Positions 54,575-62,649 of a stretch of 64,000 bases of DNA are shown piece by piece. Origin of the DNA: Roseibium sp. MMSF_3412 (GTDB taxonomy: Bacteria; Pseudomonadota; Alphaproteobacteria; Rhizobiales; Stappiaceae); contig NZ_JASHJI010000015.1 in the NCBI RefSeq assembly GCF_030733265.1, positions 88,951 to 152,950 of the forward strand, written 5' to 3'. Below the pieces are notes generated by a model that was not told the origin of the DNA, did no database searches, and saw nothing but the letters and a program-made list of their open reading frames with translations. The translations under genes were made by a program, and so were the position numbers. The stretch's first letter is position 1. The number at the start of each line of letters is the position of its first letter.

Positions 54575-55966
54575 TCAGAACGGAAACGGCCGCGCCTCGA
54601 ATTCGGACTCGTCGGCCCGCTGTTTGCGAAGCCCGCGATCGACCACACCCTGATAAAGCCTTTCTTTTCCGAAACGCGGCTCCCAACTGCACAAGTGTTC
54701 TGAAATCAGTTTGATGCAGGGAATACCAAGATCAGAACGTGTCGCATCAAATTCCCAGATATCGATGCCCTTGCGCGAACAGCTGTCGAGGAGATCGCTA
54801 TACGCGTATACGGTTTCAGATCCAGGTGGTACGTGCGGCCCACTTGCCTTTGACAAAAAATCTTCGAAGACAGAGGTGTTCAATGCATAGGCCAGATGCC
54901 GCGGCAGTTTTCGGGGCTTGTCCGTTTCGGATCGTTTGTCGAGGTAGGCTCTTTCCATGAGGTCAAGCGCGTTTTCCGATTGAAGCATCTCGGTAACGGC
55001 CGACTTGCTTGCCGAGGCGAGATCCCAGCCGGCAGCGGACCCGATGGCAGCTCTTCGACCGTCGGGTTCACAAGAAACCGACAGTACGATATGAACCTTC
55101 AGGTCGGTTGCAACCGAATAGAGGCCCCAAAACCTCCTGTTTTCCTTCAGATGACCAACCAGAGACAGCGGCAAAAGGGCTTCGACAAGCTCCTCGGAGA
55201 TCAGAGTTATCCCCAGGCGGTTGTACCACGCCTGCGCCACCGCATCCCGCTCGACGAGTTCCAGGAGCGCGCGCTGACGCGCGCCTTCACGATCGCGCCA
55301 AACCGCACAGCCAACGGTTGATGCGAATCCGCCGGCGCGACCGCTGATCAACTCGAATTCACCAAACAGAACACCTGCACTCGGATAGGAAAAAAGCGCT
55401 CCGTCACCCAAACGCCTCACGTTTACCGCCCTTGTGGAGAAGCTCTCCGATTCAGGACCGTAATCGCCGGGACGCCGCTCTCCGGAACCCTGACCGCGCG
55501 CGAACGCTCTCAATTGCCTGGCGCTGTAGCCCAGCACTTTAGTCATTTCGATCTCTGATTGCAATTTTAAGTCAATTTCAACTCTTTGATCCAACCGCCC
55601 GAGTGAACAAAGACTCAATCGTTCAGACAGTTCACCTAAACAACTTAAAGCTGCATCGGAGGATGTATCTGCCTGACCTCCCGCCGGTATTGTCGTTGCC
55701 GTACCGTCGCCCTGCTGACCAGGTCCGACACGTGACTTGATCGTACCGGTGCAAAATTTCACAGGACACTGGCCGGCCGTCATCGGCACAAGCCGGACTT
55801 CGTGGTGAGCCAATAGAGGCAGAAACAGATCCAGTTCCGGATGAGTGACAAGACCAGCGTCGCCATCCGTTTTCGGCACACGCGAAGCGAGACCTGCGCG
55901 CAGAAGATCCGACCAGCACCGGTCCGGCAGATCCACCTCAGATGATGCAGGCCACGACAATTTCAC
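54575..55966 (-). CDS. YcaO-family RiPP-modifying protein
   Basis: A 463-residue protein of the YcaO superfamily, ATP-dependent enzymes that activate backbone amides to form azolines, thioamides or amidines. The three ATP/Mg motifs are present: S108-xxx-E112-xx-E115-R116 in SCLGELSER, E236/E239 in ALLELVERDA and E326/Q329 in SAVTEMLQSENAL. The end ARPFPF is a short version of the Pro-rich C-terminus seen in azoline-forming YcaOs. Only about 100 residues precede the core, so no full E1-like leader-binding domain is fused and none is found nearby. The start is GTG 55966 with GAGG four bases upstream. It is divergent from two NHLP-like precursor genes. Confidence 0.9.
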   Translation of the reverse strand: MKLSWPASSEVDLPDRCWSDLLRAGLASRVPKTDGDAGLVTHPELDLFLPLLAHHEVRLVPMTAGQCPVKFCTGTIKSRVGPGQQGDGTATTIPAGGQADTSSDAALSCLGELSERLSLCSLGRLDQRVEIDLKLQSEIEMTKVLGYSARQLRAFARGQGSGERRPGDYGPESESFSTRAVNVRRLGDGALFSYPSAGVLFGEFELISGRAGGFASTVGCAVWRDREGARQRALLELVERDAVAQAWYNRLGITLISEELVEALLPLSLVGHLKENRRFWGLYSVATDLKVHIVLSVSCEPDGRRAAIGSAAGWDLASASKSAVTEMLQSENALDLMERAYLDKRSETDKPRKLPRHLAYALNTSVFEDFLSKASGPHVPPGSETVYAYSDLLDSCSRKGIDIWEFDATRSDLGIPCIKLISEHLCSWEPRFGKERLYQGVVDRGLRKQRADESEFEARPFPF

Positions 55967-56234
55967 ACACCCTCACCCGACCAGCCCTGATTTGACATCA
56001 AGGCGCACCACAACACACCCACTCTACTATAAATTGCACTTAATGTAAAAATGATGTTGTTCTATTGAAGAACTTTTTTTGTTCGTTCTATATTTTTTAT
56101 CGAAAGCAGCAAATAGACAGTAAATGTAGATCCCATCTTGCTTTACTTACTATTTTACTTGCTCTCGATTTGACCAGGTGACCATCCAACAGCCCACCGA
56201 GTCAAAATTCAACTTTAAATACAGGAGTTTCATC
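55967..56234. promoter_or_regulatory. AT-rich divergent promoter region of the YcaO/precursor cluster
   Basis: 268 bases between the divergent YcaO gene and precursor A. It is strikingly AT-rich (for example TTCTATATTTTTTATCG near 56085-56101) compared with surrounding coding DNA and must hold promoters for both directions. No repeated operator was found by eye. Confidence 0.6.
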
Positions 56235-56525
56235 ATGCACGCTACTGTCACCTCACGCAAAGAAATGGAAGTTGGCGCGAAACTTGGTTCCATCATTCAA
56301 GATTCTAGCGCACGTGAGCAGCTGATTGAAAGCCCGGAGACCGTCTTGACTGAAATCGGTGCGAAGTCCGACGTAACGATCTACGCCGACACCGCGGACC
56401 TGGTCCATCTGGTCATTCCGGCAGACGTCGACAAAACCCGCCTGGCTGCGGACGATGAAGCCTACTTCGAAGAACTCGGCCTCGCGGCCCTTGGAAGCTG
56501 CTACTACGAAGACCTTCCTGAATAA
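56235..56525 (+). CDS. NHLP-type RiPP precursor A
   Basis: A 96-residue protein that matches the nitrile-hydratase-like leader peptide pattern: helical start, then REQLIESPETVLTEIG (residues 27-42), strand VTIYADTADLVHLVIPAD (47-64) and a short acidic linker. The C-terminus AALGSCYYEDLPE (84-96) would be the core and contains one Cys (89) and one Ser (88). LGSCYY recalls the LCSCYP metal loop of nitrile hydratase alpha. AGGAG lies seven bases before ATG 56235. The gene is small and highly acidic. It may instead be a non-peptide partner protein of the YcaO enzyme. Confidence 0.8.
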   Translation: MHATVTSRKEMEVGAKLGSIIQDSSAREQLIESPETVLTEIGAKSDVTIYADTADLVHLVIPADVDKTRLAADDEAYFEELGLAALGSCYYEDLPE

Positions 56526-56556
56526 GTCGGATAGGTCGAACACATCGCAGTATCTG

Positions 56557-56581
56557 CCGCCTGAGTTTAAAACTCAGGCGG
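56557..56581 (+). other. Perfect hairpin between the two precursor genes
   Basis: CCGCCTGAGTTT-A-AAACTCAGGCGG, a 12-bp perfect inverted repeat with a stem of at least ten pairs, lies 31 bases after precursor A and 25 bases before precursor B. It is followed by TTGCTTC rather than a true T-run, so partial termination or RNA stabilisation is more likely than full termination. Confidence 0.8.
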
Positions 56582-56606
56582 TTGCTTCAAGCAGGAGGTG
56601 CAAAAA

Positions 56607-56903
56607 ATGGCCCGGTTTCCGCACTACAAGAGCAATGCCGCCAAGTTGGGCAAATTGCTCGCTCACGCAGCGACGGATGCCAGCGTGAACAAGGCATTCA
56701 AGCAGGATCCGGCCTCGTTCCTGCGAGAAATAGGGCTGCCGCCGGAGACAACTGAACTCTTCAATTTCAAAGTGGTTTCCGAAAACAGTTCAACAAAATC
56801 AGTGACATTGCCCTACAGATTAAACGCGGCGAAACTCGCCAATGAAGACGCCGAGTATCTGGGAGGCTTGTCTCAACTGTTTCCACAACGACACTTAAAC
56901 TGA
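56607..56903 (+). CDS. NHLP-type RiPP precursor B
   Basis: A 98-residue protein with the same layout as precursor A: a basic helical start (NAAKLGKLLAHAATDASVN), FKQDPASFLREIGLPPE at residues 31-47 (the DP-xx-L-E-G pattern of NHLP leaders), a strand region FKVVSENSSTKSVTLPYRL and a tail with EDAEYLGG at 81-88. The LGG resembles a leader cleavage site, leaving LSQLFPQRHLN as a possible core with no Cys and one Ser. A perfect AGGAGG lies eight bases before ATG 56607. Its last nine bases overlap the end of the convergent regulator gene. Confidence 0.75.
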   Translation: MARFPHYKSNAAKLGKLLAHAATDASVNKAFKQDPASFLREIGLPPETTELFNFKVVSENSSTKSVTLPYRLNAAKLANEDAEYLGGLSQLFPQRHLN

Positions 56904-58889
56904 CAGCTCGCCTTCAAAAAGAAATCTCTTAACGAGTTCCGCGCCCTTGTCGTAGCTGGCATGCACTCTTTTGTTCTGGTAAAAGTTCACTCGCCTGCGC
57001 CAGTCTTCCGGATCACGCATTCCGACTTTTGAAGCGCTGAGAAGCGACAACCGGTGCTCCTCATATCTGCGCAAAGTCTGTATCGCTTCCGCCTGCCGTC
57101 CGAGGCACACGAGGGAAGCGACCCGCGTTGTCAATCCCTTGAGGCTCGTCCCTGCGCTCTTTTCAATATGCTGCAGGGCGCCCTCAAAATTTTCCTCCGC
57201 AAATGCTATGTTCGCCATGTATTCGTAGAAAACGCGCGGCACGAAGGAAAACAGATCATAGGCCCGTTCCGCGATATCACGCGCTTTGACGACATCCCCG
57301 GAGAAAGCCAGCCCCTCGGCAACCGACATCAGGTTGGAAGGATCAGACGAACTCAACCGCCCTGCGTTCTGGAACGCTCTCTTCGCCTCAAGAGGCATGT
57401 TGGAAAGGATCAGCGCCCAGCCATAGACGCGCTGATTAACCGCCTGCCACGGATCGAGCATGATCGCCTGCTCCGCCAACTTCAACAGATCGTTCAAGCC
57501 GTGGGCCGTTGTCCTGTCATTCATGGGAAAGTGCAGTGCCTGCTTCATGATTATGGAAGCCTTGCCTGCATAGGTTCTGGAAAACCTCCTGTTGGACTTT
57601 TCAAGTTCGTCCAGCAAGCGCATTGCCTTTGCGTCTGACTGAGGCGTGAACTCCCACAACAAGGCGTCTGCCTGGCACCAGCGCGCAAAAACAGACGTAT
57701 TCGACGGATTCCGGAGTTTCTCGATCGCATGCGCATTCACGCGGCTCACGATGTGGCTGGCCGCCGGAAGAATTCCGTCCCACATCGCAAGATCGACGAT
57801 TTCGTTGAAAACGATTTGACCGTTTTCCCGGTCCTCGAATTGCACGACGACCTTGCCCGACCTCTCATCCTGTCGAAACCTCAGCAGATAGCTACCCATA
57901 TCGTAGCCCTCGACCAAGGCTGCCTGCGGCGCATTGGCTTCGCCGAAATACTCTGATTGAAAGAGTTCGAAGGACCGGAATGAAGAAAGACCGGAAACGA
58001 TTTCCTCGCGCAGATAGATTGCATCATTGGCATTCTTCCTGGCCAACGATGCGGAGACCACGTAGATCTCCGGGAGACGCACGATACCGTCGGAGTTCGA
58101 CAAGGGCGGTTGAACCACTCCGCCTACGCCAGGCTGCAGAAATTCCTTCTTCTGAATGCCTGCGTCATCCCTTTCTTCGAGAAGTGAATAGGTTTCCCGA
58201 TCGGGCGCCGCATCCAGATGCAGGCGCATTTCACGCTCGCAGGTCTTGAGTTGCTGTTCAGCCCTCTCGCGCTGTCCAAGTTTCAGATACAGGCGGATAA
58301 GCACCCGGTGCGCTGCCTCGAGCGCGGGATCGATTTTCAGCAGAAACCTGGCCCCAGCCTCGGTTTTACGTCCGCCATCGGAGGTCGAAACATCATTCAG
58401 GTGCTTGAAAGCCGCCGTAACGATGTCGGACCGCACGCGCTCGCGCTCCACCTGGAGCCAGTCCGTGAATTCCGGATCGAGTTCTTCAAATCCTGTCAGG
58501 AATTCTCCGCGCCAAAGCTCGCCTGCTTGCAGGTACCCTTCGGCATTGTCCTGCTCGAGCAACCTCATGACCTGTGAAAAATCAGATGCGAAATGCTCCG
58601 AATCCAACTTTACATGGTTGCTGGAGGCGTGAACGACATCATGTCCAACCGACTGTTCAGCCGTTTTGAGTTGCCGCAGCGCCTGGCGCAGGGATTGCAT
58701 CGCCTTGTGGCGTTCCGCATTGCTCCACAGGAGATCTGCGAGGGTCTCACTCGGGGCATTCATGCCGCCGACACGGCTCAAATAGCCCATGATTGCCAGA
58801 GCTTTACGAGTTTTGACCGCAGCGGGCTCGCCATTTTCGCTTAAAAGCAAAGGGCGCCCAAGACATGCAAAGCATGACGCGTTTGCCAT
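56895..58889 (-). CDS. SARP/BTAD-type regulator with C-terminal TPR region
   Basis: A 664-residue regulator. Residues 1-100 form a winged-helix DNA-binding domain (KTRKALAIMGYLSRVGG..ETLADLLWSNAERHKAMQSLRQALRQLK) and about 105-245 a BTAD domain (GEFLTGFEELDPEFTDWLQVERERV...AHRVLIRLYLKLGQRERAEQQLKTCE), as in SARP activators of natural-product clusters. A TolB-like middle part and a long TPR-like C-terminus follow (WALILSNMPLEAKRAFQNAGRLSSSDPSN). This architecture also occurs in rhizobial cyclase-linked regulators. Tail-to-tail overlap with precursor B makes it the likely pathway regulator. No cyclase domain is present. Confidence 0.88.
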   Translation of the reverse strand: MANASCFACLGRPLLLSENGEPAAVKTRKALAIMGYLSRVGGMNAPSETLADLLWSNAERHKAMQSLRQALRQLKTAEQSVGHDVVHASSNHVKLDSEHFASDFSQVMRLLEQDNAEGYLQAGELWRGEFLTGFEELDPEFTDWLQVERERVRSDIVTAAFKHLNDVSTSDGGRKTEAGARFLLKIDPALEAAHRVLIRLYLKLGQRERAEQQLKTCEREMRLHLDAAPDRETYSLLEERDDAGIQKKEFLQPGVGGVVQPPLSNSDGIVRLPEIYVVSASLARKNANDAIYLREEIVSGLSSFRSFELFQSEYFGEANAPQAALVEGYDMGSYLLRFRQDERSGKVVVQFEDRENGQIVFNEIVDLAMWDGILPAASHIVSRVNAHAIEKLRNPSNTSVFARWCQADALLWEFTPQSDAKAMRLLDELEKSNRRFSRTYAGKASIIMKQALHFPMNDRTTAHGLNDLLKLAEQAIMLDPWQAVNQRVYGWALILSNMPLEAKRAFQNAGRLSSSDPSNLMSVAEGLAFSGDVVKARDIAERAYDLFSFVPRVFYEYMANIAFAEENFEGALQHIEKSAGTSLKGLTTRVASLVCLGRQAEAIQTLRRYEEHRLSLLSASKVGMRDPEDWRRRVNFYQNKRVHASYDKGAELVKRFLFEGELSV

Positions 58890-59069
58890 TCATTCCCCGT
58901 ATTTACATCACACGTTGTCGTTTGCTTTAACACTCGCAAGCGAATGTCTCACAACCTGATATACAACAATACTTTATCACGCTAGTATCACGCTGCAACA
59001 GCATGCTTCTCCTGGATGGTTACGGCAGCTACGCTGCAACTGGAAATTCGAATACTGGTGGGTATAACA

Positions 59070-59318
59070 ATGTCAAAGACAGTCAGTAAGTCTGAACGCA
59101 TTTCAAACGAGCAGGAACCCGCGGTCGAGGCGATCAAGCGGATGATCCGCTACACCAAGAAAGAGGCCGACAAAGACGGTCGTACTTTCTGTTCCTATTG
59201 CCTCGACATGGCGCTTCAGTCGCTTGAAGACGGCTCCGAAGAGCTCGACATGATTCTCAAGACGAAAATCACCCCTTTGATGGTTGGTCAGCCGAACTCG
59301 GAACAGCGCAAGTCCTGA
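59070..59318 (+). CDS. Small orphan protein with CxxC
   Basis: Not recognised. An 82-residue charged protein with a helix AVEAIKRMIRYTKKEADKDG, a central FCSYCLDMALQSLEDG with a CxxC pair, and a basic tail. It starts at ATG 59070 and has a weak GGTGGG site upstream. It stands 180 bases beyond the divergent SARP-like regulator, so it may share its promoter region and belong to the YcaO cluster. A metal-binding or redox accessory role is possible but not shown. Confidence 0.6.
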   Translation: MSKTVSKSERISNEQEPAVEAIKRMIRYTKKEADKDGRTFCSYCLDMALQSLEDGSEELDMILKTKITPLMVGQPNSEQRKS

Positions 59319-59352
59319 AAACACGCGTTGATCGGCAATAACTGATGAAAAT

Positions 59353-59377
59353 ACCGGCTCGCCCCGAGCGGGCCGGT
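59353..59377 (+). terminator. Hairpin after the CxxC gene
   Basis: A 10-bp stem ACCGGCTCGC/GCGGGCCGGT (one G-U) with a 5-nt loop lies 34 bases after the stop. The downstream bases GTTCC are only weakly T-rich, so efficiency is uncertain. Confidence 0.5.
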
Positions 59378-60332
59378 GTTCCATCCAAACGTTGAACCAA
59401 AAACGATATCTGTGAATACGCCCGTATTGCACGATTCGATCGAATACATGAGCTCATATCAAGCGTGAACCTGCCCTGCGGTATTGCGCAGAGGTTCCAA
59501 GCAAACAATTTCTCCGACTTCGAAAAATCCACGCAACGCGCAAGTGGAAGAGACCGCTGCGAAAGGCACACGCGCCAGGTGCAAAACGGCACGAAAAAGG
59601 ACGCTGGCCGTAACCAGCGCCCCCCTGCGTTAAAGGAAGATTTTGCTTTGACAATAAGCGCTGAGCAGTCACCGCTTGTCAAAACTCTCCACTTTTACAC
59701 TGACCTGGTCTCCCGAGGGACCCCAAGCCCACGAACGCGAAAACATAAGTTCTCTGGTTCGCGCCGATCAAACGGATTACCCGCCGTTACCGGTTTACCG
59801 GGACGCCCTTCGCTTCACGTGAATGCGTCCGGCGTTCCCCACGTGGCGCCCAGAAGCAGCTCGACACCCGTCAGCCGGATCCCGCACCAACCCCTGGCAT
59901 GGGCTACCGGTCATTGGGCCTTGAATTCGTTTGCCAATCCGCTCTCAGCACCGAACCAGTAGTGGGTATGATAGTGCCGGCGTTACTTCCTCTTGTCCAG
60001 TAGTTTGCATGTATTTCAACAGATTACGCCAAGTCTGTTGAAAACTTGTTGATAATTAAATCGCAAAAATACTGCATCGCACAATATTCATCTCCCCCTT
60101 TGCTGAATTTTCATGGAATTTTTGTTTCGCACTGCGAACAAGCCGCCTAACGCAATCACTTTGCGCACTTTTCACATTCACAGCATCCGATTTCACAAGG
60201 TGTTCGTACCGCTCGAAAAGTACCTTACAATTATTCCCTTGCGGCAAATCGCGCGTTCCGCAAAGATGAAGCTCCGCGCCTGAAGTCGCGGGCACATCGT
60301 CACCACGAATTTCTACAGGGATCGGGAGATCA
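59378..60332. other. Gene-free region
   Basis: About 950 bases with no convincing gene on either strand; the open frames present have no good ribosome-binding site or family motif. The last 300 bases become AT-rich and probably carry the promoter of the radical SAM gene. The middle (59700-59950) is GC-rich and could be the remnant of a gene, but no product could be recognised. Confidence 0.5.
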
Positions 60333-62084
60333 ATGCCCAAGCGCTTTGCAGTCCTGCTCATCAAACCTTCGCACTATGATGACGAAGGCTACGTGATCCA
60401 GTGGCTGCGTGCACCGATCCCTTCCAATTCACTGGCCTCCGTTTATGGACTCATCAAGGACTGTGCAGAGCGAAAGACACTCGGAGAAGACGTCTCGATC
60501 GACATCGAGGTAATCGATGAAACCAACACCAAGGTGGAGGTCGCAAAGCTCGCCAGATCGCTGAGACAGGCCGACGGCTGCCTTGTCGGGTTGGTGGGCG
60601 TTCAGACCAACCAGTTCCCGCGTGCCGTCGATATCGCAAGAGATTTCATCGCGGAAGGCATTCCGATCGCTGCCGGCGGATTTCATGCCGCCGGCAGCAT
60701 TTCCATGTTGCCTGACATTCCGCCGGAAATTGTTGAAGCGCAGGAGATGGGTCTCAGCATTTACGCCGGCGAAGCCGAAGGACGCATGGACGCGCTTCTT
60801 GCAGATGCCTGGTCCGGTGAGCTCAAGCCACTCTACAATTTCATGAAGGATCTTCCGCACCTGGAAGGTGCCGTTCAGCCAATCCTGCCCGCGGATGCGG
60901 TGCGCAAGATGGCGGGAGCCTATACCAGTTTCGATGCGGGACGCGGCTGCCCGTTCCAGTGTTCGTTCTGTACCATCATCAACGTTCAGGGAAGAAAATC
61001 GCGTTTCCGGACCCCGGATGACGTCGAGACGATCATCCGCGCGAATGCGGCACAAAAAATTCGCCGCTTCTTCATAACGGATGATGATTTTGCCAGAAAC
61101 AAGAACTGGGAAGCGATCCTGGACCGGCTGATCTGGCTTCGCGAGGAAGAAGGACTGAAATTCAAGCTGGTGCTCCAGGTGGACACGCTCTGCTACCGGC
61201 TGCCCGGTTTCATCGAAAAGGCGGCGCGTGCCGGCTGCGCCCGGGTGTTTATCGGACTGGAGAACATTGATCCGGATGCACTGACGGCTGCCAAGAAACG
61301 CCAGAACAAGATCTGGGAATACCGCAAGATGCTCCAGGCGTGGAAAGATGCCGGTGTCATCACCTATGCCGGGTACATTCTCGGGTTCCCGGACGATACG
61401 CCGGAAAAGATCAGGCGCAACATTGAAATCATAAAGAAGGAACTGCCTCTCGATCTGATCGAGTTCTTCTTCCTGACGCCCCTGCCCGGTTCCGAGGATC
61501 ACAAGGTGCTTGCCGCGAAGAATGTCTGGATGGATCCTGACTTCAACAAATACGACCTAAATCACCGCGTGACCCATCACCCGATCATGAGCGATACGGA
61601 TTGGGAAAAGGTATATTTCGACAGCTGGAAGCAGTTCTACACGCCGGAACATGTCGAAACGGTTCTTAGGCGCGATGCGGCGCGGGGCGCAAGAACCAAG
61701 GCGCTCTATTCTTCGATGATCCATTTCCTCGGCGCAATCCTGATCGAGAAGGTACATCCACTCGAGTGCGGCATCGTGCGGCGCAAGCATCGCGATCAGC
61801 GCAGGCACGGAATGAAGCTGGAAAACCCGCTCGTTTTCTACCCCAGACGTGCTGTCGAGGCGGTCTGGGTTGGCGTTTCGTGGGCACGGCTGTTTCTGCG
61901 GTTCCGGCCCGCCATGAAACGTGTCCTGGCAGATGAGAACCGCAGGTCCTATACGGACCTCGCACTCACACCGACAAGTGAGGCGGAAGAACAGGACATG
62001 GAGCTTATCCAGGTGTTCAAGGAAGCAATTCCAAACACCCATGGCGCTCCTGAAGTCGCAAGAAAGGCAGCGGCAATGAAATAG
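60333..62084 (+). CDS. B12-binding-type radical SAM protein
   Basis: A 583-residue enzyme. Residues about 1-150 form a cobalamin-binding-like Rossmann domain (VGLVGVQTNQFPRAVDIARDF...GIPIAAGGFHAAG). The radical SAM core has C206, C210 and C213 in GRGCPFQCSFCT, which bind a [4Fe-4S] cluster, then FITDDDFARN and VFIGLENIDPD. A C-terminal extension of about 150 residues with an aromatic basic region (VWVGVSWARLFLRFRPAMKR) follows. Similar proteins are widespread in Alphaproteobacteria with unknown reactions. GGGAG precedes ATG 60333. It is 3.4 kb from precursor B, so a role in the RiPP cluster is possible but not supported. Confidence 0.93.
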   Translation: MPKRFAVLLIKPSHYDDEGYVIQWLRAPIPSNSLASVYGLIKDCAERKTLGEDVSIDIEVIDETNTKVEVAKLARSLRQADGCLVGLVGVQTNQFPRAVDIARDFIAEGIPIAAGGFHAAGSISMLPDIPPEIVEAQEMGLSIYAGEAEGRMDALLADAWSGELKPLYNFMKDLPHLEGAVQPILPADAVRKMAGAYTSFDAGRGCPFQCSFCTIINVQGRKSRFRTPDDVETIIRANAAQKIRRFFITDDDFARNKNWEAILDRLIWLREEEGLKFKLVLQVDTLCYRLPGFIEKAARAGCARVFIGLENIDPDALTAAKKRQNKIWEYRKMLQAWKDAGVITYAGYILGFPDDTPEKIRRNIEIIKKELPLDLIEFFFLTPLPGSEDHKVLAAKNVWMDPDFNKYDLNHRVTHHPIMSDTDWEKVYFDSWKQFYTPEHVETVLRRDAARGARTKALYSSMIHFLGAILIEKVHPLECGIVRRKHRDQRRHGMKLENPLVFYPRRAVEAVWVGVSWARLFLRFRPAMKRVLADENRRSYTDLALTPTSEAEEQDMELIQVFKEAIPNTHGAPEVARKAAAMK

Positions 62085-62173
62085 CCGCGGCTAGGGTCTG
62101 ACCGCGATCCCGTCGCACGAGCAGCGCTGGTGATGCGACGCAAAAAATCAGAAATCTGAGGGAGGAAAATGAA

Positions 62174-62491
62174 ATGAATGCCAAGGCATTGTGCGCGGCC
62201 ATAGTGTTGGTATGTGCGTCCGGCTTCACAGCAAAAGCGCAGGATGTCGAGGTGGGCAAGGATCTTTACAAAAAGAACTGCCGACAGTGTCATGGACCGA
62301 CAGCAAAAGGCCTTGCCAGCTATCCGAAACTGGTAGGACAGACTGCCGAATACCTTACCGATCGACTTGAACGCTATCGCGCCGGCGAACGATTTGGACC
62401 CAATACACCCTTGATGGCACCGCGTGCGAAGTCACTTTCGGACGAAGACATTACGAATATCGTCACTTTTATTGTGGTGACATTTGAGTGA
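62174..62491 (+). CDS. Small periplasmic cytochrome c
   Basis: A 105-residue class I cytochrome. A signal peptide (AKALCAAIVLVCASGFTAKA-QD) is followed by the haem motif C36-RQ-C39-H40 and a distal Met candidate in NTPLMAPRAKSLSDEDI, with the usual C-terminal helix ITNIVTFIV. GGAGG lies eight bases before the ATG. It lies 158 bases ahead of a PQQ-type sugar dehydrogenase and probably accepts its electrons. Confidence 0.93.
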   Translation: MNAKALCAAIVLVCASGFTAKAQDVEVGKDLYKKNCRQCHGPTAKGLASYPKLVGQTAEYLTDRLERYRAGERFGPNTPLMAPRAKSLSDEDITNIVTFIVVTFE

Positions 62492-62649
62492 GTGATTTTT
62501 GTGCACCTGCGAACTACGGACTACTATTTCTTACGCTGGGTTAATTTATTTGATGTGACCGGAAATACGGCATACTCTCATTTGCGTCCGGGGATAGAAA
62601 TACAACAAAATTCATGACTTCCCGGGCGTTACCAACCTGGGAGGATCTT

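Noticed and set aside
59465..59962. Plus-strand open frame of 165 codons in the gene-free region
   Set aside because: Low-complexity basic composition, no ribosome-binding site and no known motif.
60333..62084. Radical SAM enzyme as part of the YcaO RiPP cluster
   Set aside because: Too far from the precursors, separated by a 1-kb gene-free region, and it belongs to a type widespread in Alphaproteobacteria without RiPP genes. It is listed on its own.
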